Counted from the first letter of the stretch, positions 43,685 through 55,261 are shown. The stretch is DNA of 64,000 nt from Tricholoma matsutake (GCA_026075535.2 AP026543.1:9734001-9798000); one strand, 5' to 3'. A program made the numbers and translations. Notes: generated from the sequence alone by a model not told the origin.

Positions 43685-46398
43685 AGAAAACTTCTCACAT
43701 GATAGAGACCACCACCATGATAGAGACCACCACGAGGTCCTTGAATGCAGATGAGCTGGGTTCAGGTTTGACCATGGTGCATGTCTTCTTTGCAGGGGGT
43801 TGTGCAACAATTTCACTGCCTGTTCAGACTAGTATGAAATATTAAACAGACATGTCATTCAACTCACATTTCTGGCAAGCTAATCTGATGACTCGGTCTT
43901 TGCATTTATGAGATATTTTCAGTCTAAGGTGACTCAGAATGTTAGCATGATGCCAATGATCGGAGCGGTCCTCACGAAGAATTGCCTCCCAGCTCACCTG
44001 CTATGAGGCTAGAATATAACAGAGGGAAGACTGTCAAGGGTGGAACCAAAAAAAAGAACCCTGGCAGGCATACACAGCAAAGTCATAGTCAATCCTTCAA
44101 GTGGTCAGTATATAAGGCCATGCAACCAATGGAGGGTGGAACAGACTTTGGGGTAGGAACCTTGGGAGCGGCTGGTTGCTTGGTTCTGAAGGATGGGTGA
44201 GAGCTGATTCATTGTGACAGGAAAGTACTTGCTTGTTTGATTTAACAGTGATTTTAGGCATAGGGTCATTGGTGTGTCATGAACGTCTTTGCACAAAAAG
44301 CTTGATAAGCAAGTTGTAGAGGGGCCAACACCATTCTTTTTTTGGGAGCAGTGAGACAAAGTGCATCAAAATTAAAAGGAGCCAGATCATTTTGGGTGTA
44401 GGAGCGATCAGACAGGACACCTCCAAGGTGAGAAGTCTATTTTGCAAATGAGGGGAGCAAAGAAAAAGCTCACCTAGCAGTTAAAATAAATTAGTGATGG
44501 ACCTTGTTTGAGAGAGGGGGTGTTAGAAAAACATTATAACAGGGGTGGGCTTCTCATCTTTCTGGTCCAGACTTCTCATGGACCCCAAATACAACTCCAT
44601 CCAAGCATGTAAGTGCTCCCACTTGCCAGTTAGCTTTTCTGACAGCTGAGCAGGTGCAATTCTGGATGAACTAGCCATGGAACCACTTTTTTTGGAAGAC
44701 ACAGACTACCTTTCGGAACTGGTCAATGTAAGGTGTTCTTTTTAAATGGTCTGCTGCGGGTTTTTAATCACTGTCAGGGTGTAGCAAACAATCAAGATAG
44801 AACAATATTCTCATCCAGAATCATGGTGTCTCTTGAGACTTGATAGTCAAGGAGAATTTTTGATTGAGGCTGTGTTTACCATCCAAGGCATGCTTATAAG
44901 CATGGAGCTCCCACCCTTGACAGAGGTTCTGAGGTAGGTCTTAGAGCTCTACATGGGATGAGGGGCTAAGCTTCCTAAGGACACCAACACAGAAATACAA
45001 GTACCTGAGGCAGTCTGTCACTGTTGGAGGACTTGGTACTGAGCTGTTTAACCACACAGCAAACACGAGCCTTGAGATCCACAGGTTGTTTGATAGGGCC
45101 TTCACCGGAGGTGTTTTGAGAACTGGGAAGTAGGGAACGCAGACAGGCCAGCAATTAGTGCATCAAACCACTATCTGACACCTACAAAAGATGTGCCAGG
45201 CCTGCAAAGCACACCATTCATGGTGGGGGTGGACAGTCATGGCATTTTAGAGAGATGCTGTCTAACAAAGGCAAGAAGGCTTATACCCACACAGAAGATA
45301 ATAAAGTATTTTATTACAAGAGCTCGAAAGATGCAGATGGCAGCTGGAGGTATCTATTTATTTTGGTCAACCACCCACCACGCACTCTGATGTGAACATG
45401 TGCCACAATAGGTTTGATCAATGCAGGCGGGCCTCAGATCTTTTGCAGGGGTGATATCATAGAAGTTCAAGTGTCCTTCATGGCAGTTCCAATAAGGTCT
45501 GGGTCTCCTACAAAATTGAGGAGGAAGATGCTTGTAGTTCTGCAGTCTATCGCTCTATTAGATCCAGATTTCAGCATGGTAAGCCTCTCTTATACATCAG
45601 GACTAGGGAGCCTGACCAAGTGCTGTAGGCTTTAAACCAGTGCAAGCTGACTTTGCTGGCAATGCCACCATTGTCAACCCTCAAACAAAGGGTGGGATAT
45701 GAAGGAATTGAGAGGAAAAGGATGAGAGCGAGAGAGGATGAGAGTGCAGGCATGGAAGTGTAGAGGCATGGTCATGAAAAAATGCATGTACTGCTTAGTG
45801 TCCATCCGCTCTCTTGTATATGAAAAAAAAAAAAGAGGTGCTGCGGCACATGTCCTTGTTACACTACTGAGTGACTACAGAGGGACATGGGACCGGGGCA
45901 TGGGCCTACTCAAGGGCAGAGGGGGGGGGGGGGGGGCTAAACTGAGAGCTGCCCCTTTCTGTGCTTTCGGCTACACCAGGTATAGCCATGGATACCGATC
46001 TGGAATTTTTTCTTACTTCTGCCAAATCTCAGTCAGGGCCCAGGCTAGAGAGCCCAAAAGGGGCACTTGACACAACACCCAAAAGAATTTCCTGGTTCGC
46101 CCACAAGGGGAATTGCTGCAGCAGGAATAGATCACACAAGACACTGCACTCACTCATACTGACAAAACCTTGTTCTCATTACTGAGAACTCGGAACCTAC
46201 TACCTAGATTGTACCTAGATGCATATGAAAGAGCAAGTATGGGGATTGATCATGACAGGAAAGGAAGCATGGTGCAAGTCAATTAGAGTCCAAAAGAGAT
46301 GATAGAAAATGAACCCACAACAGAGGAGATATGATAGTTAAAAATCAAAGTGGCTGTGCAAGTGAAAACCTCATGTCATGTCGAGACACAAACATGTG
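40313..46398. other. Gene-poor region with fragmentary minus-strand coding traces
   Basis: No complete gene recognised. Coherent minus-strand peptides occur at 43048-42670, 42626-42417 (LWPILKMTFLIDAF), 41829-41641 (KSVVAVRCTLVTYLGTNGQSLSSNIQFVIVISVLQ) and about 41450-41170 (IYNLFTTLPISTSKTMTLTQPNGKSCGCKFAMS), bounded by GT/AG-like sites. They may be exons of one decayed gene. The 42626-42417 peptide is only weakly reminiscent of an alpha-kinase N-lobe. The bases at about 41225-41275 recur at about 53640-53690. Homopolymers: 20 C then 11 A (43655-43685) and 16 G (45921-45936). Confidence 0.35.
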
Positions 46399-46400
46399 TA

Positions 46401-46924
46401 TGGAGTGGGTCACCTAGTGGCTGCTACTTTTGTATAGTGGAAACTCAGCCCATAATTTTTACCCTTTTTCTTATTTGTTTAGCCAAAATGCTCCATTTGT
46501 GGTTAGAATAAGATTGGCTAGAGCAATAGTCACAAAACTCCAAATTGACTGAGTTATTTTTTTGACCACAACAGAATTGGTGGATTACCAATGGTACCTG
46601 TGTATTACTAAGCATCAAATTGTCATGCAAGAATTTTCCCAGCATGAGCTTGTTCTGCTGGCTTTATGCTGTTTCTTTGGTTGGGCCATAGATTTGTTGT
46701 GTTCAAATTTTCAATGTTGCTGCAGCCCCCTGATTACTAGTCAAACCCACCAGTCTAACCTTTACTGTACTCCTGACCATTTTTTGGCTACAAAATCTAC
46801 ATAATTGAATCTTGTAATGTTCTTATAGTCTTCTCATGCTCATTTTCAGTCATATTTAAAAAAAAAATTCACCAGTCAGATTGGCAGCTATACAAAAGTA
46901 GCAGCCACTAGGTGACACACTCCA
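46401..46924. mobile_element. TA-flanked MITE (524 bp) with about 37-bp terminal inverted repeats
   Basis: The left end TGGAGTGGGTCACCTAGTGG… continues CTGCTACTTTTGTATAG, and its inverse occurs at 46888-46924 with one mismatch. TA lies on both sides (46399-46400 and 46925-46926), fitting a Tc1/mariner-type target. The interior is AT-rich without a transposase. Confidence 0.75.
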
Positions 46925-46926
46925 TA

Positions 46927-47780
46927 GTAGCTTCAGAAATCTTGAGTGAGAATGTCCAGAGGCATTCAAGAGTTATAGTATGATGTTGTAAGGGTAGTGC
47001 CCTAGAAAGAGAGCAAAGAGGTGACACCCAAGACCCTGAGATCAAGGCAGAGCAAAGCCCAAGAATGAATGAACCATGGTTAAAAAAAGCTGAGAAGACC
47101 CCATTGCATCAAGATAAACAAGATCAGTAACTGGCTCTGGGATTGAAAAATTTTAGGGGCATCTAGTATGGAATATTGTACACTACAACTAACGAGGCCA
47201 AATGCAGACTCGATACTGGCATGGGAACTCAATACTGAGCATCGGGCCCACAAACATTAATATTGAGCCTGGTTTTGCTCAAAACCTGACACACATTATT
47301 TCTGCCTCCAAGCCCATTTCAACTTCACCATATCAACACTGTGTCTACTTAGCAGACAATAGCAGGTATACTCTAATACTGGATATAACATTTCTTTGAA
47401 ATCTGGAAAGTATAAGTAGAGAATGGATGTGATGACTTCCCAGTTTAATTTAGCTGCCAATTCGGTGTGAAAATCTGATTGATTTGAAATCGGACCTTAT
47501 GTACTATCACGTGTATTGGGTTGCAAAATGACAAAAATGCAATTTTTAAGAGATCGAGGCACCTCTGCACCTGATCATCCCATGAACCAAATACCTTCAT
47601 GGTAATCATCTTTGGATCTTAAGCTGCTTGAGAATAGAGCACACCATTGTCTTGCAATTGCTTGATCATTGAGCAGAGATTTGTAAATTCTGGAAAGACT
47701 GTCCTTGGTTTTAATCTCTAGCTCTGGTAAGTTCTGAGTTGGAAGAAGGAGATATTGGATTTCTGGTCATACCTGGACAG
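46927..47780. other. Unassigned region left of Gypsy-3
   Basis: No coding sequence, RNA gene or repeat recognised. The left end of the Gypsy-3 LTR is somewhere near its right border. Confidence 0.3.
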
Positions 47781-48241
47781 TAGGAGTTGAAAGGGAAGAG
47801 TCAGATAGGAGCAGGATTCTGATGGAATTCCGAGGCGAGGGTTGGGACAGAAAGGACTTGGCTTCAGCTTGTAAGAAGCTGTGCCCTTCTCCTTATCAAG
47901 TGTTCTAATTTCAGATAAGGTGAGAGGGGAGGATCAGAGGACCAGAGGTTTTCCGGAGAGGACGAGTAAAAGTTTGAGGAAGACTTAAGAGATGAATTGG
48001 AGCGAAATGGAGTGGTATTAATTAAGTGACTTTGTTGATTTACAAAGGTCAGAGTTTCTGAGGCTGTGGTAATATGCAAACCGGCTCCCGAGGCAAATCC
48101 TGAAACTGTTTCATCGAATTGGAAATGAGGGAATTTTGCCTCTAGGCCATGCTGCTGATAGGAGGTGGGCTGTGATGCAAGGCAGCTGGGAAGGGGGGCA
48201 GAAAATGATCAGAAATCCAGTTGAGAGAATCAGTCTTGACA
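47780..48241 (-). repeat. Gypsy-3 3' LTR (left boundary uncertain)
   Basis: Shares AAAGGACTTGGCTTCAGCTTGTAAGAAGCTG and neighbouring segments with the Gypsy-4 LTRs and ends CTTGACA against the PPT. The left end is too diverged for me to place. Confidence 0.6.
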
Positions 48242-48383
48242 GTATTTCCCCCTTAGTGCCGAGCCTATGAGGCACATGAAGGTTTGAATCCAAATCAGGT
48301 ATGTTGATTTTGATGGGTTCCCAGGTTTTTCTTCAACCACCACCACCACTACCATCCTTCACCTTCCCACCCACCATACTACC

Positions 48384-49000
48384 ATGTCCTTGCATGCAGA
48401 GAAGAGTGCAGCCCTCAGGGCCCAGCAAGAGAAGTTGATGGGGGAGCTCTGGCTTGAGAAAGAGGCAAGGGAGGCTGAGGAGCACAGGGTCACTGAGGAG
48501 GCTGCAAGGGAGGTGGCCAGAGTAGAGGTGGAGAAGAAGGCCATGGAAGAGGAGCAGAGGAAGGTGGCTGCCACCAAAAGGGCAGAGAGGAAGCAGAAAG
48601 CCGCAGAGATGGACGAGGCTGAAGGGAGCGCCTCCCCCAAGAAGAAGGTGAAAGGAAAGGTGAGGGCAGAGGTGCCCAAAACTGAGGTCCCTGTGCAGCT
48701 ACAAGCTGCCATTCCATGCAAAAAATGAGTTGCCCTTTATTCTCATTGCATCTTCTAGTAGATGTTCAAGTCAAAAGTTGTTGTGTTTCCGGATGGGAAC
48801 CTGGGGTTGAGCCTGCAAGCCCTGCACCAAGGCAAAACATAAGTGCAAAGAGGTTGTGTGGGAGGGGCAGGTGTTGCTGGTGGGACCTGGGCTAGGGGAG
48901 AATGAGGGAGTGATGGAGCTGCTTAGGGAGTTGGTGGGGGCAGTAAAGGGGATGAAGAAAGAATTGCGGGAGCTCTGGAGCTCCAGGTTATAAGTGAGGG
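48384..49000 (+). pseudogene. Gypsy-3 antisense cargo gene with Zn2Cys6-like cluster
   Basis: ATG 48384, MSLHAEKSAALRAQQEKLMGEL…, a long Glu/Ala/Lys/Arg coiled coil, then SASPKKKVKGKVRAE and AAIPCKK. An intron 48725-48761 can be drawn, but its donor is ATGAGT where Gypsy-4 has GTGCGT, so it is probably mutated. Joining it gives six cysteines in the order C-K-K-C, SSQKLL, C, FRMGTWG-stop-A, C-K-P-C, TKAKHK, C, that is CX2CX6CX9CX2CX6C, the same spacing as Gypsy-4; the TGA sits at an Arg position in Gypsy-4. A C-terminal coiled coil (MELLRELVGAVKGMKKELREL) ends at a TAA near 48990; acidic-tail coding traces continue to about 49150. Function unknown; DNA binding inferred. Confidence 0.7.
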
Positions 49001-49257
49001 TATAATGGGCATTCAAGATACAATGTCGAACATCCAAGGGGCATTGTATCTGGAGTGGAGGCCAGAGTCCAAGGAGGAAGAGGAGGACAAAGAAGAGGAC
49101 GAAGCAGATGAAGAGGGTAAGAGGTGCCAGGAGAACTGTCTGGTTTGGTAGAGAAAGCAGAGGGTGAAGGAGTGAGGGGGGAGTAGGGATTAGATTTTGT
49201 TTTTTGTTTTCTTTGTCTGTTAAAATGAATGTTGTTTGTTTGGGAATTGTATGGTTG

Positions 49258-50500
49258 TTAGGTGGAGAGAGGACCGGGTTTCCCTGGGTAATGAGTGTGG
49301 TAGTCTGTGATGAGTTCCTGGGCATGATCAAGTTCTGTAGTGGGAAGCCAGGAGGTTTCTTCATCGGTTCCTTGGTAACCTTCCCACCGAATGAAATAGA
49401 GTAGCTTGCATGGATGGCGGTTGCCAATTTTTGAATCGAGGATTTCTGCAATCTCATACTCCACTTTGTTGTCTATAATGACTGGAGGAGGTGGAGGTTG
49501 AATACAGTTAGGAATCGTGTTGGGAGTGTCTTCTTCTAGTTGGGAGAGATGGAATACTGGGTGGACACCCTGGAGGTGATCTGGAAGTTGAAGGGTAACT
49601 GAGTGGGTACCTGGACAGGCAATGATCTCGAAGGGGCCATAGAACTTTTCTGAAAGCTTCTTGGAGGGTCGTGTAGTGTGTAAGTGCTCGCCTTTGACAA
49701 AAGCATAGTCGCCGATTTTGAAGTCAGGAGCAGGTGCCTGGAGTTTGTCTGCAGGACTTCTGTGCTTCGGAAAGTTGTTTCCAGAGTTCCTGGTGGAGAT
49801 CATCAAGGTCGACCACAAAATGGTGCATACATTGCAAGGCTAGTTTGTGCTCCAGGAAAACCATGATGTTCGGGTGGTGACCCTTGTTGGCAAAGAAGGG
49901 CGAAACTCTGGTGGAAGCTGAGGGAGCATTGTTGTATGCAAATTCCCCCAAGGGTAAAAGCTGGGACCAGTTGTCCTGTTGGTAGTTGCAGAAGATCTGC
50001 AAGTACTGTTCAATGGTCTGGTTGAGGCATTCAGTTTGTCCATTGCCTTCTGGATGGTAACCCAAAGTGAAGTGGATTTTCATGTCCAGGGCTTGCCAGA
50101 GAGAGTGGAAGAAATGGGAAATGAACTCGGAACCCCAGTCGCAGGTGACATGGGACAGAACACCATGTTTGGAGAAGACGTGCATGACAAAGAGATTAGC
50201 GAGTTCTTGTGCCGTGATTTTATTTACTGTGGGGATGATGATACCCTGTTTGGAGAGTCAGTCTACAATGACTAGGATGGCAGTGTGACCATTGGAGTCC
50301 AGTAACTGTTCGATGAAGTCCATGGAAATTGAGTTCCAAGGCCTTTCTGGAACTGGAAGTTGCTTTAGAAATCTGTAGGGTTTGTGTTGGGGAGATTTGG
50401 AGTGTTTTCAGGTAGTACAAGACTTGCAAAAGTCCTGCACAAAGGTGTGGAGATTGGGCCAAACATATTCCCGTCGGATAGGCCATTTTTTCAAGCCAAC
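49258..50500 (-). pseudogene. pol: Gypsy-3 integrase core and chromodomain
   Basis: Minus strand: [29 protein letters not shown], HVFSKHGVLSHVTCDWGSEFISH (catalytic Asp region; CNRGSEF in Gypsy-4), YHPEGNGQTECLNQTIEQYL (catalytic Glu), then, after a frameshift near 49800, ADKLQAPAPDFKIGDYAFV, a GPY/F-like segment FYGPFEIIACPGTHSVTLQLP, and the chromodomain VEYEIAEILDSKI…LYFIRWEGYQGTDEETSWLP, ending at 49258. Chromodomains direct integration to modified histones in this clade (established). Confidence 0.88.
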
Positions 50501-51633
50501 CAGTAAGAAATAAGTCAAGGGTAATATCAATTCCAATAAAATTTATAACATTCTCAGAGTATTTACATGGATGCATGACCCCAAAAGTCGATGGGTCCTC
50601 TCTCAACACTAAGTGGTCCAGGCACATGGTATCAAGCTATTCTCAATATACAAAAATGCCAAAAGTCAGTCAAGGCAACAGAGCCTCACCGTTGTTGCCT
50701 CCCTGGCCTGTTTATTACTATACACCATTTTCTTAATAATCCTTAATCTTTCAGTCTATATACCATCAATTACACATACTTCTGTATATAGCTTCTTAGT
50801 TCACATAATATTACACTCTGAACACAGTCTTGAAAGCATGAGAAAGTCGAACATCAACCCCATCAACTAGAGGGTGTGCTGAAGCAGAGATGAAACTGCT
50901 ATGTGATACACCATGACAAAAGTTTTGCAACTCCCTGTTTTTAGGATCTGGCCATCTGGCTTCCTTCTGAGAGGATCCCACAACATCCTATGAAGAAACT
51001 GATATTATAAGCACTTAGCTGAGGTACTAGTCTACCAAATCCTCTAGTCCAATTAAAGAAAGGTGAACCCAATGTGTTATAGTCATCCATTTGCTCAAAA
51101 TTTTGCAACTCCCAGTTTGTAATAGTATGGCAACATGGCCAGCTTGGTTTTCTGTGACAATGCTGCAATTTATAAGCAGCTGACTGAGAAAGGCAATCAA
51201 GGACCTCGAAAAATCATGTTTTTGTATTTGGAATATTTTTTGTGGTGGTCAGAAAATGAAGACAACAATTATGGTCATTTAGGCTGTAGAATAAAGTTAT
51301 GTGGATGAAAAGAAGAGTGTCCAAGGCCATATTAAAAAAAACTAAATGAGTGGTAGAGTAGTCAGTAAGATGAAATGAGTGTGTTTGTTAAGAACAGTGA
51401 GTTATGTGGATGAAAAGAGGAGTGTCCAAGGCTGGATTAAAAAAACTAAATGAATAGAGGAGTAGTCAGTAAGATGAAATGGGTGTGTTTGTTAAGAACA
51501 GAAAAAAAGGAATGGAATGGTTAGTGATTAAAATGCCAAAAGCAGAAGTAGGGATAGAAGCAATGGACAATGATTATTTGATGAGAATGGCCTGGGCCAC
51601 CATTAAAGGACGAGGAGTCAATGGAGTGAATCA
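50500..51633. other. Unassigned region with a 105-bp tandem repeat
   Basis: 51296-51400 and 51401-51501 are two copies of a 105-bp unit (GTTATGTGGATGAAAAG…GTTAAGAACAG) at high identity. 50625-50640 contains TGGTATCAAGC, close to the common tRNA-Met PBS, perhaps a Copia fragment. No coding gene recognised. Confidence 0.5.
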
Positions 51634-52463
51634 AGATTCCCAAATGTTGTAGTCAGTTGGTACTTGAAAGAATTTGCAAAAGCAGTTGCATTGATGGTGG
51701 GTCTCAAAGGTTTGATGACTGCTAGGCACATTTCCTTCAGTGAAAATGTACCCCAATGCACTATAATGCAGTATCAACAATTTGGTCAGTATAAATGATA
51801 TGTAAGAATTGATGGGGCTCACCTGTCAGTTACAATTTGAGGGTCACTTAGGACCAAATTTCCACCTGGCAAAAACAACACAGAGATGTATGAAGGCAGC
51901 CATCTGCAAAGTTTAGACTTACCTTGATAATCAGCCACCAATGCCATTTTTTTTGTTTTGAAGTACTGAACATGCTGCAAGAACACAAGGAACTCTGCTT
52001 GCTCCTCATCGTCTTGGTTGGTAAATGAGACCAGAACAGCTGACACATTGTTCAGATACTTCCTGAAGTGGCCTTTGTCCCTACTGATCACTTCCTCTGA
52101 CAGGAATGCCCTGGCCTCACCAAATTTGCTTGTGACACACTCAATGGCTAGTGAGCCTCAACAAAGCACATGCAGGGAATCCAAAATGGTGGTGCTCCAT
52201 GCAACATGATACCATTGTCAACAAACTTGTACATGAGGTTGAGGATTACAGGAGCCTAGACAAGACAAGCTATCTCCATTGATTGCAGACTTGGGTAACG
52301 CCATCATGGGGGATGTTCTGGGTGATTTCACATGAGCCTTGGCTGGCACAGTTAATTGTTGTGGTCTTTTGATAGAATGTATGTTTGGCACAGACCTCAA
52401 ATCCAGCTCCAAAAAGATCTTGGCTTGCTGTTCCAAAGGATCATGTCCACTAATATGTGGCAC
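51634..52463 (-). pseudogene. Alpha-type protein kinase (MHCK/EF2K family), fragment
   Basis: Minus strand. PPFWIPCMCFVEA (about 52200-52160), then LAIECVTSKFGEARAFLSEEVISRDKGHFRKYLNN and EEQAEFLVFLQHVQYFKTKKMALVADYQG. A GT-AG intron joins this to GGNLVLSDPQIVTD, giving the family signature DxQG…DPQI. A second intron leads to FTEGNVPSSHQTFETHHQCNCFCKFFQVP, whose H-x-x-C-N-x-F-C is the C-terminal zinc module. The N-lobe with the catalytic lysine is not visible, and a frame change near 52145 suggests decay; the block 52463-52218 may be its preceding exon. Alpha-kinases phosphorylate Ser/Thr in helical substrates; the target here is unknown. This is the only plausible host-type gene in the window. 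Confidence 0.72.
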
Positions 52464-52710
52464 ACTGTGGGAAGGTTAGGTGAAGTGGTCACAGACTGAC
52501 AAGCAATACAGCAGAAGGTGTAGTTGTGGCCTCAGTAGGCAGGGGATACACCACTGGGGTACATCCTACAAAGAAATAATATTCCCACTACTTTAGTAGT
52601 GGGTTTTACTGTCCACAAAATGACAGATTCAGAATGCCCAATTTGCATGTGTATGTAATTGGTCACATAATGTGACTATTTCGCTCCTCATTAGTCGCAA
52701 ATGGTCAGTT
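52464..52710. other. Flank upstream of the alpha-kinase fragment
   Basis: Possible further minus-strand exon sequence (CTPVVYPLPTEATTTPSAVLL) near 52560-52500. Nothing else recognised. Confidence 0.25.
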
Positions 52711-53478
52711 TGTTAAGGGCAAAGCCTCAACCACTCGATCTAGTCGATGTCGTTCGACAAGGTGCTTCCTTGGCAAGTTGTTCAGCACTAGTCTTACTCG
52801 GAGCATCCGACATAAGATAGGTAGTGCACTCTAGCAGGGCTTCTGCATAGAGTCGTTCAGGTTCACGCACTAAGGGGCTTCCTTAGTGGTTTTGAGTAAG
52901 TTCGCGAGTTGCAAGTTAAGGCTGTTAACTGCCTAGATCTAAACTAAGGACATCCCTACTACAAGTCGCAGTACTTATACTAGTAGGAAGGTCCTTATCG
53001 TCCAATCGGAAAGGTAGATGTGTATCAGGTATGAATAGAAACAATAAGCCTCATGCCTTGCATGAGGCATCCGATGTCACGGAGTGCTGCGGGGCAGCAT
53101 GTCAGGGAACAATAAGAGATAAGCCTCATGCCTAGCATGAGGCATCCAAAGTTACAGATCTGATGTCAAGGATCCGATGTCAAGGGCATGCTGCGGCGCA
53201 GCATGTCAATCGTGAGAGTCCGACATCACGGACCTCATGTCAAGGGGCTGTCATATCATAGCATGTGTGGGAATGGGTTCGGGTGCATGGAGTCACCATG
53301 CATCAAGTGTGCCTTCCATGGGAAGGGGATTGAATGCATGCAGTTGGCATGCGTCGTGCATGTGTCTGGTGTCAAGGACATGCCCTAGGCATGAATCAGG
53401 TAGTACCTCCTGTCTGGAGGGGATCGTCGGGTCAGTCGGGTCGGTCGGGTTCCATGAGTTACAAGGAAAATTGTAACA
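52711..53478 (-). repeat. Solo LTR of the Gypsy-1 family (768 bp)
   Basis: TGTTAAGGGC…AATTGTAACA, flanked by CAGTT on both sides (52706-52710 and 53479-53483). Compared with the 665-bp LTR at 2728-3392 it has a 103-bp internal duplication around 53080-53190 (two AAGCCTCATGCC…GGCATCC blocks). Confidence 0.93.
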
Positions 53479-53693
53479 CAGTTGATCCATTTGTAAGCAG
53501 ACTGATTTCCTAAACAGATTTGAAAAAAATTACAAATCATTTTGTGTGATTGGGGTCTTGGTACTCCGTGACAAGAACCGGAACTTGAATAGCCAAAATA
53601 AATGAAGAATGTCAAAAGAATACATTGAGCGCATCATGATTGACATGGCAAGTTTGCAGCCACAGGATTTGCTGTTGGATTGGGTCCCAAGGG

Positions 53694-55261
53694 GAGGTCT
53701 TTACACTCCCCCCCATATTCCTATAGGAATCTGATGATTCTGACCATATTCCGATGTCATTTTCACCAGCCAAATTGACATGAAATAGCAGGTTTAGTCC
53801 TAGTCCAGTCCGATGTAGTCTGATTGGATTCCAATCAGACTATCAGAATTTCCTAGGAATTTCTGATCAGAGGAATCACATAGGACTATTCCAAAGTTAT
53901 GCTAAGACATCAGACAACATAGGATTCCAATAGGAATGAAAGCAGCCTTGCTTAGTAATATAGTATGAAAATGTCAATGCGCACACCAGAATTGAACACT
54001 TGACATTACAGAAGATTATGTAAGCCTAAACTGACAACAATACCATTAGGCTAAACAGTCATTACAGGTAAGTGATCATACTACACTACATATCATTCCC
54101 ATGGGTGTGATGACAAAGCACATAGCTGCATCATCACACCTGCCAGCTCATCACTCCCACCAGCACCACCAATGATGACAAGCATGCCACCTCCATTCCC
54201 CCCACCTCAATCACCTCAACCCAGCAACTCCCACCACTCCCACTCCACCCCCATCTCTAGATGAGCCCCCAAGACTGGAAATGACTGGTTTTGATGCTGT
54301 GTGGCCCAAACGACACCCAAATGATGCAATCATCATTTGGGCCCATAGTAAGTTTTTTTTTCATTTGTTTCTTACTTTTGTAAACTAACTAATTCATTTG
54401 TTTTGTTTCTAGGTTCTAATCTACATGGGTAACAATGGACCGATGTGAGCCAAACCCACACCCAACAAAACCCCTGGCAACCCCCCTCCTCCCAGTCAAA
54501 ATGGGATGTGAGGGTATCAATCATGGTCAGGAGGGTGGGGAGCAACACCAGGAGACCCCAGAAGGGGAATACCTGCCTGGTAAGCACCACCCGACCCCTC
54601 CCCTTGTGCCACATCACTGACAAACTGACAATGCACCCACCCATGCCTATGAGCTGCTGCTCGTAGGGTGGATTGTGAGTGCATGGACCCCCCATGACAC
54701 CAATGACATCCAGCATGGGAATGGCATGGAGGGACGACAATGGCACCAAATGACACACCTACAAGCAGCTGCCTGTAGGGTGGTTCATGGGTGCAGATGG
54801 TGAGGGGGATGAATGACAAGGGTGACAAGGGGGGGATGAAATGACAAGGGGAAAGGGAGACAATGACCAGAAGGGGAGATGAGGGCAACACCTGCCCCAT
54901 GCATGCCTACAAGCAGATGTTTGTAGGGTGTTTAAGGGGAGGGGGAGGGAGGGGACAATGGACAAACACCACCACCAACATATGATGCACCACCCACGCA
55001 AGCAACTGCTTGTGGGGTGGATGGTGGGTGGAACAAATGAGGAGGGAGGTGAGAGGAGGGAGAGGAGGGAGAGGAGGGAGGGGAGAGGAGGGAGAGGAGG
55101 GAGGGGAGGGAAGCCATGGGGGAGGCAAGGTGAGGGAGGCGAGACACAATGGAGACAAGAGGGAGGGGAAATGATGGGACAGGGCTGATGAGACAGCTGA
55201 CATGATGCGCCACCACCCCCTCCCCCGCACAAAATGGGGGGGTGGGTTTTTTTTGTAGAAT
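53694..55261 (+). mobile_element. Probable left end of a second KDZ-like element, low-complexity interior
   Basis: GAGGTCTTTACACTCCCC at 53694 resembles the outer end of the 12010-17972 element (GAGGTCTTTACTGTGCCCC). It is followed by subterminal repeats of the type GGAATCTGAT / TCCTAGGAATTTC (53715-53945), matched in style by 63850-64000. 54150-54440 encodes Pro/Ser-rich peptide and LEMTGFDAVWPKRHPNDAIIIW on the plus strand before a possible intron. 54640-55030 has recurring hairpin motifs and 55040-55180 is a GGGAGAGGA purine repeat. No complete gene. Gypsy-4 is inserted at 55261. The element end is not in the window. Confidence 0.45.
54645..55025. repeat. Recurring short hairpins (CTACAAGCAGCTGCCTGTAGGGTG type)
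   Basis: Four imperfect hairpins at about 54645-54670, 54757-54783, 54905-54930 and 54993-55018, each followed by GTGG or GTGT-like sequence; related ones at about 40708 and 40870. Arms are 8-10 bases such as CCTACAAGCAG / CTGCCTGTAGGG. Confidence 0.55.

Larger units (their letters stand above)
47780..50500 (-). mobile_element. Gypsy-3: 5'-truncated chromodomain Gypsy remnant
   Basis: Contains 3' LTR (left end uncertain, right end 48241), a PPT-containing block 48242-48300 almost identical to that of Gypsy-4 (AGTATTTCCCCCTTAGTGCC), an antisense gene (48384 to about 49000) and integrase plus chromodomain (about 50500-49258). Sequence upstream of the integrase is missing: RREYVWPNLHTFVQDFCKSC at about 50490 is followed to the right by unrelated DNA. 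Confidence 0.8.

Noticed and set aside
43655..45936. Poly-C and poly-G runs as functional elements
   Set aside because: Homopolymers of 16-20 bases are common slippage products or assembly noise; nothing around them suggests a role.
54960..55240. Pro/Ser-rich ORFs over the purine repeat
   Set aside because: Simple-sequence translation in all frames; no start context or family similarity.
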